Below are positions 1 to 6,695 of a DNA stretch of 9,993 bases, in pieces. Source of the DNA: Clostridiales bacterium (GTDB lineage: Bacteria; Bacillota; Clostridia; Saccharofermentanales; UBA5734); NCBI GenBank assembly GCA_003532195.1, contig DOFA01000157.1, positions 702 through 10,694 of the forward strand, given 5' to 3'. Below the pieces are notes generated by a model. That model saw only the letters and a program-made list of their open reading frames with translations, made no database searches and was not told the origin of the DNA. Numbering within the stretch: the stretch's first letter is position 1; each line of letters opens with the position of its first letter. A program made the translations under genes and the position numbers.

Positions 1-686
1 CCCATGCCGCCGGTGTTCGGCCCCTGGTCGCCATCAAGAGCCCGCTTGTGGTCGCGGGACGAGATCATCGGGCGGACCGTGCGTCCGTCGGCAAAAGCTA
101 ATACGGTCAGTTCGGGACCGGTTAGAAATTCCTCGATGACCACTTTCCGGCCGGCTGCGCCAAACGCCGCATCGGCCATCATGCTTCGAACCGCCTGGCG
201 GGCATCGGCGCGGGTCTGGGCAATGATTACCCCTTTGCCAAGGGCCAGGCCGTCGGCTTTGACCACAATGGGCAGTTCCGCCTGTTCAATATGGGCCAGG
301 GCCAAATCTAATTCGGTGAAGACGGCATAATCTGCCGTCGGGATCCGGTAGCGGCGCATCAAGTCCTTGGCGAAAGCTTTGCTGGCCTCGATGAACGCGG
401 CTGAGCGGCGCGGGCCAAATGCCCGAATGCCGGCTTCCGACAAATCGTCGACCAGCCCGAGGGCCAGCGGATCATCGGGAGCGACAAAAACCAAGTCGAT
501 TCGCTCGTTCCGGGCAAAGCCAACCAGGGCCGAAAGATCCGTCGCCCGGATCGGCACATTTTCAGCCAAGCTGGCGGTGCCGCCGTTCCCGGGCGCACAG
601 TACAATTTTGTGATTCGCGGGCTCTGGTTCAGTTTCCAGACGATGGCGTGTTCACGTCCGCCGCCGCCGACAACCATTACTTTCAT
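1..686 (-). CDS. purD: Phosphoribosylamine-glycine ligase (GAR synthetase), N-terminal part
   Basis: PurD joins glycine to phosphoribosylamine using ATP, the second step of de novo purine synthesis in the cytoplasm. The 228 visible codons begin MKVMVVGGGGREHA, the glycine-rich opening of the family. They continue with an ATP-grasp segment KADGLALGKGV (residues 143-153) and reach DHKRALDGDQGPNTGGM (212-228), a hallmark of PurD. The family is usually about 420-430 residues, so roughly half is present. The gene is cut by the window edge, not broken. The ATG at 686 is preceded by a GGGAGG-type ribosome site and lies 37 bases after the purH stop with no terminator between, so it is the distal gene of the same operon. 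Identification is firm. Confidence 0.96.
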   Translation of the reverse strand, partial: MKVMVVGGGGREHAIVWKLNQSPRITKLYCAPGNGGTASLAENVPIRATDLSALVGFARNERIDLVFVAPDDPLALGLVDDLSEAGIRAFGPRRSAAFIEASKAFAKDLMRRYRIPTADYAVFTELDLALAHIEQAELPIVVKADGLALGKGVIIAQTRADARQAVRSMMADAAFGAAGRKVVIEEFLTGPELTVLAFADGRTVRPMISSRDHKRALDGDQGPNTGGM

Positions 687-723
687 AGGCTGTGCTTCCC
701 TCCCCCTGGGCCAGAATTTCCAA

Positions 724-2268
724 TCAATGGCGGAAATGGCGCGTGCCGGTAAAGACCATCGCCAAACCCAGTTTGTTACAGGCATCAATCGATTCCTGGT
801 CGCGGATCGAACCGCCTGGCTGAATGATGGCGGCAACGCCGCCTTGGGCGGCCGCCTCGACGCAGTCCGAAAACGGGAAATAAGCGTCGGAGCCCAAAAT
901 CGAGCCGGCCGCCTTGGCACCGGCGTGTTTCAAGGCTATCTCCAGCGAGGTGATCCGGTTCGGCTGGCCGGGGCCGATGCCGACAGTCTGGCGATCCTTG
1001 ACCAGGACAATGGCGTTGGATTTAACATGCTTCACGACTTTCATCGCGAATTCAAAATCAGCTTGCATCATGGCGTTCGGCTGTGCGGTTGTGACAGTGC
1101 GCGCCGCTGCCGGATCATAGACAACTGTGTCCTGGTCCTGGACCAGCAGGCCGCCGTAAACTTGCTTGAAGCAGCGGGACCCGGGAGCGAACGGATCAGC
1201 TGCGCCCGGCAGCCTTAGGATGCGCAGGTTCTTGCGGGCCTGCAGATTCTCCAGGGCTTCCGGCGTAAAGTCGGGTGCTACCAGAACTTCAAGGAAAACG
1301 CCCTTTGTTGCCTGGGCCACCGCCAGATCGACGGTCCGGTTCATGGCGACAATGCCGCCATAAATGGAAACAGAATCTGCCTCATAGGCTTTGGTCCAGG
1401 CAGCCAGAAGGTCGGCGGCGCTGCCGACTCCGCACGGATTGGCATGCTTGACCGCAACGACAGTCGGCTCGGTGAATTCACGCAGCAAAGCCAGTGCCGC
1501 ATCCGTGTCGGCAATATTGTTGTATGACAGCTCCTTGCCGCCCAGCTTCCCGGCTTGCGTCAGCGAACCGTTTACCGGCAGCGCTTCCCGGTAAAAAACC
1601 GCGCTCTGGTGCGGATTCTCACCATAACGCAGGGATTCGATGCGGTCGTAAGCCAGGGTAAGCTGATCAGGCAGATCCCGCTCCGGCGACTCGCGTTGGA
1701 AATAACCGGCAATCAGGGCGTCATAGGCCGCTGTATGCTCAAAGACCTTGCGGGCCAGGCGGAAACGGGTCGGCAGCGTGGTATCGCCAAACTGGCTGAT
1801 CTCAGCCAGAACAGCCGGGTAATCGGCCGGGTCGACCAGAACCGTCACGTCGTGATGGTTCTTGGCGGCTGCGCGCAGCATGCTCGGGCCGCCGATGTCA
1901 ATATTCTCAATGCATTCTTCCTGGCTGGCCCCGGGTTTCAAAACAGTTTTACGGAATGGATAAAGGTTGATGATCACCAGGTCGATCGGGGTGATTCCCA
2001 GTTCCTGCAGCCGGGCCTGATGCTCGGGATTGCCGCGGACGGCCAGGATGCCGCCGTGTATTTTCGGATGCAGGGTTTTCACCCGCCCGTCCAGGCACTC
2101 CGGGAAGCCGGTCACGTCTGATACGTTGGTCACCGGCAATCCGGCCTGGCTAAGCAGATTTGCTGTGCCGCCTGTAGATACGATTTCAATGCCGGCTCCG
2201 ATCAGAGATTTGGCAAGGCCGAGAATGCCTGTTTTGTCCGAAACACTGATAATAGCCCGTCTGATCAT
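724..2268 (-). CDS. purH: Bifunctional AICAR formyltransferase / IMP cyclohydrolase
   Basis: PurH carries out the last two steps to IMP: formylation of AICAR with 10-formyl-THF, then ring closure. The 514 residues are the normal full length. The N-terminal MGS-like cyclohydrolase domain (about 1-145) shows SVSDKTGI (8-15), STGGTA (31-36) and LDGRVKTLHPKIHGG (59-73). The formyltransferase domain shows RYGENPHQ (214-221), GKELSYNN (244-251), the catalytic Lys-His pair in VKHANPCGVG (K274, H275), KSNAIVL (416-422) and the terminal QPGGSIRD and RHFRH motifs. Nothing essential looks missing. The start codon overlaps the purN stop by 4 bases (ATGA), indicating translational coupling, and purD follows after 37 bases. 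Confidence 0.98.
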   Translation of the reverse strand: MIRRAIISVSDKTGILGLAKSLIGAGIEIVSTGGTANLLSQAGLPVTNVSDVTGFPECLDGRVKTLHPKIHGGILAVRGNPEHQARLQELGITPIDLVIINLYPFRKTVLKPGASQEECIENIDIGGPSMLRAAAKNHHDVTVLVDPADYPAVLAEISQFGDTTLPTRFRLARKVFEHTAAYDALIAGYFQRESPERDLPDQLTLAYDRIESLRYGENPHQSAVFYREALPVNGSLTQAGKLGGKELSYNNIADTDAALALLREFTEPTVVAVKHANPCGVGSAADLLAAWTKAYEADSVSIYGGIVAMNRTVDLAVAQATKGVFLEVLVAPDFTPEALENLQARKNLRILRLPGAADPFAPGSRCFKQVYGGLLVQDQDTVVYDPAAARTVTTAQPNAMMQADFEFAMKVVKHVKSNAIVLVKDRQTVGIGPGQPNRITSLEIALKHAGAKAAGSILGSDAYFPFSDCVEAAAQGGVAAIIQPGGSIRDQESIDACNKLGLAMVFTGTRHFRH

Positions 2269-2912
2269 ATAAGACCCTCCTGTTCTTCGTCTGCGATGAT
2301 GGTTTTACGGCCGCAAATGCGAATGCGGCCGGCAGCAAATAATGCGATGGCTTCGGGCAGGATAACTTGCTCAGCTTCCTGCATGATCCTCAGCTGCAGG
2401 CTCTGCGGCGTGTCGTCCGGTTTGACGGCGACCGCTTTCTGCAAGATGATCGGGCCCTGGTCATAGTGCTCGTCCACAAAATGAACCGTGGCGCCGGATA
2501 TTTTAACGCCATATTCGAGGGCTGCCTCATGCGGCCGGATCCCGTAAAAACCCGGGCCGCAAAAGGCGGGGATCAAAGCTGGATGGATATTGATGATCCG
2601 GTTGCGGTAAGCGGCAATGAAATCGGGGCCGAGCAGGCTGAGAAAACCGGCCAGGACGGCCAATCCGACCGACCAGGCGTCCATGTAATCGAGCAAGGTC
2701 TGGTCATAGGACACAATATCCGGGAAATCTTTCCGACTGACCACTATACAGGGTATGTTGGCGCCAATCGCTCTCTGTTCGGCATAAGTGCCCGGCCGGG
2801 AAGCGATGACGCCGGCGATCCGCACCTGTTTCAAACTGCCGCTGTCAATCCGGTCCATGATCGCCTGGAGATTGGTTCCGCCGCCGGATACGAAAATTGC
2901 GAGATTAAGCAT
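2265..2912 (-). CDS. purN: Phosphoribosylglycinamide formyltransferase (GART)
   Basis: PurN transfers a formyl group from 10-formyl-THF to glycinamide ribonucleotide, the third step of purine synthesis. The 215-residue protein has the N-terminal phosphate-binding loop VSGGGTNLQAI (8-18) and LAGFLSLLG (87-95). The catalytic NIHPALIPAF (N108, H110) and VDEHYDQGPII (147-156) carry the expected Asn, His and Asp (D151). Length is typical, so it looks functional. The ATG is preceded by GGAGG at a 9-base spacing, located inside the end of the upstream purF remnant, whose stop it overlaps by 8 bases. It overlaps purH by 4 bases. Its usual Firmicute neighbour purM is not present upstream. Confidence 0.97.
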   Translation of the reverse strand: MLNLAIFVSGGGTNLQAIMDRIDSGSLKQVRIAGVIASRPGTYAEQRAIGANIPCIVVSRKDFPDIVSYDQTLLDYMDAWSVGLAVLAGFLSLLGPDFIAAYRNRIINIHPALIPAFCGPGFYGIRPHEAALEYGVKISGATVHFVDEHYDQGPIILQKAVAVKPDDTPQSLQLRIMQEAEQVILPEAIALFAAGRIRICGRKTIIADEEQEGLI

Positions 2913-3234
2913 CGTTAACTGCCTCCGAACTGCCAGATCCGCTCCCCGGACGGCCAGCCGGGAAACTGACGTTGAAACAGCTGGCGCAATGGCTGCCCGG
3001 ACGGCATCCCAAGGCTTTTACCAGTCCGGTCAGGCTAGGTAGCCCAGGCAGCCGGAGCTGGTCCGGCTGAATAAACTCACGGCCGACATAGCTGTTCTTC
3101 AAAAGCCCCTGGCCATAAGGGATGCCGCTGGCCCGGGCGTAACCCAGCGACGCCGACAGGCCGGAATCGAAAAAACCGAAAACGCCGCACTCATCCTGCC
3201 AGACGCCCAACCGGCACCGGCTTTCAAAGCGCAT
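2905..3234 (-). pseudogene. purF: Amidophosphoribosyltransferase remnant with two internal in-frame deletions
   Basis: PurF makes phosphoribosylamine from PRPP and glutamine and is normally about 450-500 residues. This frame gives only 109. Three pieces of PurF are recognisable in the correct order: ECGVFGFF (15-22, with the would-be catalytic Cys16 after a propeptide); DSGLSASLGYARASGIPY plus LLKNSYVGREFIQPDQ (23-59), from the middle of the PRTase domain; and LPSLTGLVKALG plus CASCF (65-87), the C-terminal stretch with the last two Fe-S ligand cysteines (C83, C86). Almost all of the glutaminase domain and the PRPP-binding VDDS loop region are missing, so neither activity is expected. The frame is open throughout. 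The ATG at 3234 overlaps the purE stop and the purN RBS sits inside its end, so it could still be translated. An assembly collapse is the main alternative to a true deletion allele. Confidence 0.85.
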
Positions 3235-3724
3235 GCAGCTTTTCCTCCAGGCGTTTCTGGCGTTCACCGACCGAATCAGCCAGCTTCGCTTTATAACGGA
3301 TCAGGCTCGCAGTAATCGTTTCGTCCTGCAGCGCCAGAATCTGTGCCGCAAAAACAGCTGCGTTGGCAGCTCCGTCAATAGCCATGGCGGCCACCGGAAC
3401 GCCGGCCGGCATCTGGACGATGGCATACAAGGCATCCTGTCCGGCTAAAGCACCGCTCCTGACCGGAATGCCAATCACCGGCAGGATGGTTTGCGCCGCC
3501 AGGACACCCGGCAGGTGGGCTGCCAGTCCGGCCGCCGCGATGATGACGGCAAAGCCGCGAGCAGCCGCGTTCCTGGCCAGATCAGCCGCCTGGTCCGGAG
3601 TCCGGTGGGCTGAACAGATCCGGGCTTCGAAAGGAATGCCAAAATCAGTCAAGGTGCGAAAGCAGGTCTCCAGAACCGGGAAATCCGAATCGCTGCCCAT
3701 GACTACCAACACTTTTTTCTGCAT
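3224..3724 (-). CDS. purE: N5-carboxyaminoimidazole ribonucleotide mutase
   Basis: PurE converts N5-CAIR to CAIR in bacterial purine synthesis, working with PurK. The 166-residue protein matches class I PurE in length. It has VVMGSDSDFPV (7-17) for the nucleotide phosphate, SAHRTP (38-43) with catalytic His40, AAGLAAHLPG (64-73), and the long QMPAGVPVAAMAI segment (104-116). The start at 3724 is preferred over upstream in-frame starts because the family begins right at this KKVLVVMGSDSD, and AAAGGATG lies just upstream. It is the first gene of the purine cluster, about 58 bases from the predicted transcription start. Its stop overlaps the purF remnant start. No purK or purC is adjacent, unlike in many Firmicutes. 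Confidence 0.97.
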   Translation of the reverse strand: MQKKVLVVMGSDSDFPVLETCFRTLTDFGIPFEARICSAHRTPDQAADLARNAAARGFAVIIAAAGLAAHLPGVLAAQTILPVIGIPVRSGALAGQDALYAIVQMPAGVPVAAMAIDGAANAAVFAAQILALQDETITASLIRYKAKLADSVGERQKRLEEKLHAL

Positions 3725-3788
3725 AATCCATCCTTTAGGGTTTCTGGCCGCAACCGGCCTGGATTCCTCGACACCGATCAATAACCCA

Positions 3789-3817
3789 ATAGTATCAATC
3801 CGTACCGGCTAAGTCAA
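3789..3817 (-). promoter_or_regulatory. Predicted sigma-70-type promoter of the pur cluster
   Basis: On the minus strand, TTGACT (3817-3812) is separated by exactly 17 bases from TACTAT (3794-3789), in the 114-base gap between prfB and purE. This is a good housekeeping promoter match. It would start transcription near 3782 and leave a leader of about 58 bases before purE. That leader is too short for a typical purine riboswitch aptamer, and I see no PurBox-like CCGAAC element. Prediction is from consensus only. Confidence 0.6.
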
Positions 3818-3838
3818 TCGGCTTGCAGCGGCGGCCGG

Positions 3839-4948
3839 TCACTTTTCCAGTTTCATGCCGGACAGGTAGGCATTGATGAACCCGTCCAGGTCGCCGTCCA
3901 TGACCCGGCCAACATCAACCACTTCATATCCGGTCCGGTGATCCTTGACCATCGTGTAGGGGCAGAAGACATACGAGCGGATTTGGCTGCCCCAGGCAAT
4001 TTCCATCTGGTTGCCTTTAAGGTCTTCGATCCGTTCCATATGCGCGGCCTGAGCCAGGGCAAACAGCTTGGCCCGGAGCATGCCCATGGCCGTCTCCCGA
4101 TTCTGCACCTGGGAGCGCTCGGTCTGGCAGGAAACCACAATATTGGTCGGCAGGTGGGTGATCCGGATGGCCGAATCCGTTTTGTTGATATGCTGCCCGC
4201 CGGAGCCGGACGATCGGTATGTGTCCACGCGCAGGTCTTCCGGCCGGATGTCGATTTTGATCGACTCGTCCAGTTCCGGTATGACTTCCAGGGAAGCGAA
4301 TGAAGTGTGCCGCCGTCCCGAGGAATCGAACGGCGAAATACGCACCAGCCGGTGCACGCCGATTTCCGACCGGAGATATCCGTAAGCGTTGTCGCCGATC
4401 ACCATGAAGGACACGCTTTTCAGCCCCGCCTCATCGCCGTCCAGGATATCGAGGAGCTTGATCTGGAAATCATGGGTTTCCGCCCAGCGGACATACATCC
4501 GGTAAAGCATTTCGTTCCAGTCCTGCGCCTCCGTGCCGCCAGCTCCGGCATGGAGCGAGAGAATAGCGTTATTCTTGTCGTATTCGCCGGTAAATAGTGT
4601 CTCCAGGCGCATTTTCTCATATTGCGCCTGCAATTGATCCAACCCGGCCTTCACCTCTGCGGCTATCGCCGGGTCGTCGGCTTCGGCGCCTAATTCGCAA
4701 AAGATTTGCAGATCCTCATGTTCCTGCTGCAAACGCCGGAACTGATCGACTTTCTTTTGCAGCTGCCGGACGCGGGTCTGGATTTTCTGGGCTCTTTCGA
4801 CATCGTCCCAGAAGCCGGGCTCCTGAGCCCTGACTTCCAGCTCGGCGATCTCGTCGCTCACTTCCCGGATGTGCAGCGCCTCGCGCAAGCGTTCCAACGG
4901 TTCGCTCAAGGCATTCAGCTGCTGGCGGTACTGGTCAAACTCAATCAT
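3839..4948 (-). CDS. prfB: Peptide chain release factor 2 (RF2), no programmed frameshift
   Basis: RF2 recognises UGA and UAA stop codons in the ribosome and triggers peptide release. The 369 residues are normal length. The SPF anticodon-like tripeptide is at 205-207 (VRISPFDSSGRRHTSF) and the catalytic GGQ at 250-252 (SSGSGGQHINK). Both identify RF2, since RF1 carries a PxT-type motif instead. The N-terminus MIEFDQYRQQLNAL is followed without interruption by REALHIREVSDEIAELE, so the in-frame UGA and +1 frameshift site found near codon 25 in many bacteria is absent. The ATG at 4948 overlaps the aminotransferase stop by 4 bases and is preceded by GAGGTG (4963-4958) at a 9-base spacing, so upstream in-frame extensions are not real. 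No clear terminator follows it. Confidence 0.97.
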   Translation of the reverse strand: MIEFDQYRQQLNALSEPLERLREALHIREVSDEIAELEVRAQEPGFWDDVERAQKIQTRVRQLQKKVDQFRRLQQEHEDLQIFCELGAEADDPAIAAEVKAGLDQLQAQYEKMRLETLFTGEYDKNNAILSLHAGAGGTEAQDWNEMLYRMYVRWAETHDFQIKLLDILDGDEAGLKSVSFMVIGDNAYGYLRSEIGVHRLVRISPFDSSGRRHTSFASLEVIPELDESIKIDIRPEDLRVDTYRSSGSGGQHINKTDSAIRITHLPTNIVVSCQTERSQVQNRETAMGMLRAKLFALAQAAHMERIEDLKGNQMEIAWGSQIRSYVFCPYTMVKDHRTGYEVVDVGRVMDGDLDGFINAYLSGMKLEK

Positions 4949-6123
4949 TTTTGAATACACCTCGCCGTAAAAGACTTCAGGCGCTGCATGGCTTCGCGGA
5001 TATTCTCCATCGACGCCGCGTAACTGATCCGGACAAAGCCTTCGCCGCAGGAGCCAAAAGCGTTTCCGGGAACAATGGCCACTTTTTCCTCCTGCAGGAA
5101 ACGTTCGCAAAACTCCGTTGATGACAATCCGGCGGACCGGATATCCGGGAACACATAAAAAGCGCCCAGCGGTTCGAAGCAGTTCAAGCCAGCTTCCTGG
5201 CAGGCCTGAACGACATAGCGGCGCCGGCGGTTGTATTCCTCGCGCATGCCGGCGACATGCCTGGCGCTGTCATTCAAGGCTTCGAGCGCGGCATCCTGGG
5301 CCGTGGTCGGTGAACACATGATCGCATATTGGTGGATTTTATTCATGGTGCCGATCAGCGCCGCCGGCCCGCAGGCAAAACCGATCCGCCAGCCGGTCAT
5401 GGCAAAGGCTTTGGAAAAGCCGCTGATCACGACCGTCCGTTCCCGCATGCCGTCCAGGCTGGCAATCGAAGCATGTACCGCAGGTTCATAGGTCAGCTCC
5501 GCATATAATTCGTCTGACAGGACCAAGATCGGTTTGTCACGCAGAACGGCTGCCAAGCCGTCAAGTTCTTCCCGGCTCATAACCGCTCCGGTGGGATTGT
5601 TGGGAAATCCGAGCATGACCAGCTTGGTTCGCGGCGTCAGGGCAGCCTGCAACTGTTCCGGCATGAGCTTGAAGCCGTCCTCCATCCGGCAGGGAATACT
5701 GACCGCCACGCCGCCGGCCAGTTGGACGCAAGCTTTATAGGCCACAAAACACGGCTCCGGGATGATGACTTCATCGCCGCGATTGATGACGGACCGAACA
5801 CAAAGATCAATCGCTTCGCTGCCGCCGACGGTGACGACTACCTCGCTGTGCGGGTCGAAAGTCATTTGGAAGCGGTTCTGCATGTATCCGGCAATTGCTT
5901 CACGCAGGCGGACAAAACCCTGGTTCGGCGAATAGTGGGTGTTCCCCTGCTCCAGCGAATAGATCCCCGCTTCCCTGATGCTCCAGGGCGTAACAAAATC
6001 CGGCTCGCCGATCGACAGCGAGATGACATGGCCTTTCATTTCATTAGCCAGGTCAAAGAATCTTCGGATCGCCGAAGGAGGAATCGCCCGGGCAGATTCG
6101 GACAGGAAGCTCTCCAGGTTCAT
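4945..6123 (-). CDS. PLP-dependent class I aminotransferase
   Basis: This is a fold-type I aspartate aminotransferase-family enzyme that moves amino groups between amino acids and 2-oxo acids. The 392-residue length is typical. Visible motifs are LSIGEPDF (36-43), NTHYSPNQG (61-69) for the substrate-side loop, FPNNPTG (173-179), SDELYAE (203-209) with Asp204 facing the PLP ring nitrogen, SGFSKAFAMTGWRIGF (234-249) with Schiff-base Lys238, and FVRISYA (363-369) with carboxylate-binding Arg365. It resembles the PatA or AlaT/YugH-like group of Firmicutes, but the exact substrate cannot be read from sequence. It overlaps the Lrp-family gene before it and prfB after it by 4 bases each. The paired regulator suggests control by an amino acid. 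Confidence 0.93.
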   Translation of the reverse strand: MNLESFLSESARAIPPSAIRRFFDLANEMKGHVISLSIGEPDFVTPWSIREAGIYSLEQGNTHYSPNQGFVRLREAIAGYMQNRFQMTFDPHSEVVVTVGGSEAIDLCVRSVINRGDEVIIPEPCFVAYKACVQLAGGVAVSIPCRMEDGFKLMPEQLQAALTPRTKLVMLGFPNNPTGAVMSREELDGLAAVLRDKPILVLSDELYAELTYEPAVHASIASLDGMRERTVVISGFSKAFAMTGWRIGFACGPAALIGTMNKIHQYAIMCSPTTAQDAALEALNDSARHVAGMREEYNRRRRYVVQACQEAGLNCFEPLGAFYVFPDIRSAGLSSTEFCERFLQEEKVAIVPGNAFGSCGEGFVRISYAASMENIREAMQRLKSFTARCIQK

Positions 6124-6608
6124 AGCACAACAGCCTCCCGATGGTCGTCATCCCTGATTTCAAACTCGATGCCGCCCATTTTGTACTTCTTGAGGATAAA
6201 ATGGGTCCGCGTTGAGATGACGGAATCGAGCGGGGCTATCTTCTCGGAGACGAACATCGCCACTTCCTTCAGCGTCATATCCTCAATGATCACCATCAGG
6301 TCAAAGCCGCCTGACATCAGGTAGCAGGATTTGACCTGAGGATACCGGTATATGCGCTGGGCAATATGATCAAATCCCTGATCGCGCTGCGGAGTAACCC
6401 TAACTTCAATCAGAGCCGTGACTGGTGCCGCAGCGGTCTTTTCCCAGTTGATCATGGCGCCATAACCCAGGATGACTTTAGATTTTTCCAGTCCGGCAAT
6501 CGTCTTTTCAACTTCATCCGCCGGACGGCCGATCATGACCGCGATCTCTTCAGCCGTTAATCTGGCGTTGCGCTCCAGCAGACTGAGTATTTCTTCTTTT
6601 CTTCCCAT
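6120..6608 (-). CDS. Lrp/AsnC-family transcriptional regulator
   Basis: This is a DNA-binding regulator of the feast/famine family, typically responding to an amino acid effector. The 162 residues show an N-terminal helix-turn-helix (about 3-48: EEILSLLERNARLTAEEIA followed by IGRPADEVEKTIAGLE) with the typical linker VILGYGAMINWEK. A C-terminal RAM ligand-binding and oligomerisation domain follows (about 64-140), including the SGGFDLMVIIE turn (99-109). The ATG is preceded by GGGGAGG at a 7-base spacing. Its stop overlaps the aminotransferase start by 4 bases. A Lrp gene paired with a class I aminotransferase is a recurrent arrangement in Firmicutes (B. subtilis yugG-yugH is comparable). The likely targets are its own operon and amino-acid metabolism genes; that is inference. 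Confidence 0.93.
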   Translation of the reverse strand: MGRKEEILSLLERNARLTAEEIAVMIGRPADEVEKTIAGLEKSKVILGYGAMINWEKTAAAPVTALIEVRVTPQRDQGFDHIAQRIYRYPQVKSCYLMSGGFDLMVIIEDMTLKEVAMFVSEKIAPLDSVISTRTHFILKKYKMGGIEFEIRDDDHREAVVL

Positions 6609-6638
6609 ACATATTCCTCCCCAAAGCCCGATAATGTG

Positions 6639-6675
6639 CTGAAAACCAGACTGACCGCATCAGCCTGGTTTTCAG
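6639..6675 (-). repeat. 16-bp inverted repeat between malic enzyme and Lrp gene
   Basis: Arms 6639-6654 and 6660-6675 are complementary with one mismatch and a 5-base loop. In minus-strand RNA the odd pair becomes a G-U wobble, giving an unbroken 16-bp stem. In plus-strand RNA it would be an A-C mismatch. It begins 21 bases after the malic enzyme stop and ends 30 bases before the Lrp start. No U-run follows, so it is not a standard intrinsic terminator. An mRNA-stabilising or processing hairpin, or an operator for the adjacent regulator, are alternatives. Confidence 0.7.
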
Positions 6676-6695
6676 TTGCTCAGCTAAAAACTCAT

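Noticed and set aside
367..1218. Long plus-strand open frame (283 codons) across purD/purH
   Set aside because: It lies antisense to two clearly conserved genes, has no family motif, and is a by-product of GC-rich codon use.
1555..2121. Plus-strand open frame of 188 codons opposite purH
   Set aside because: It is the mirror of conserved purH sequence and shows no recognisable protein features.
4949..5110. N-terminal extension of prfB by 54 codons
   Set aside because: It would overlap the end of the aminotransferase; RF2 family length and the GAGGTG site fit the ATG at 4948.
5722..6324. Plus-strand open frame of 200 codons opposite the aminotransferase and Lrp gene
   Set aside because: It spans two well-supported minus-strand genes and their overlap, with no plausible ribosome site or motif.
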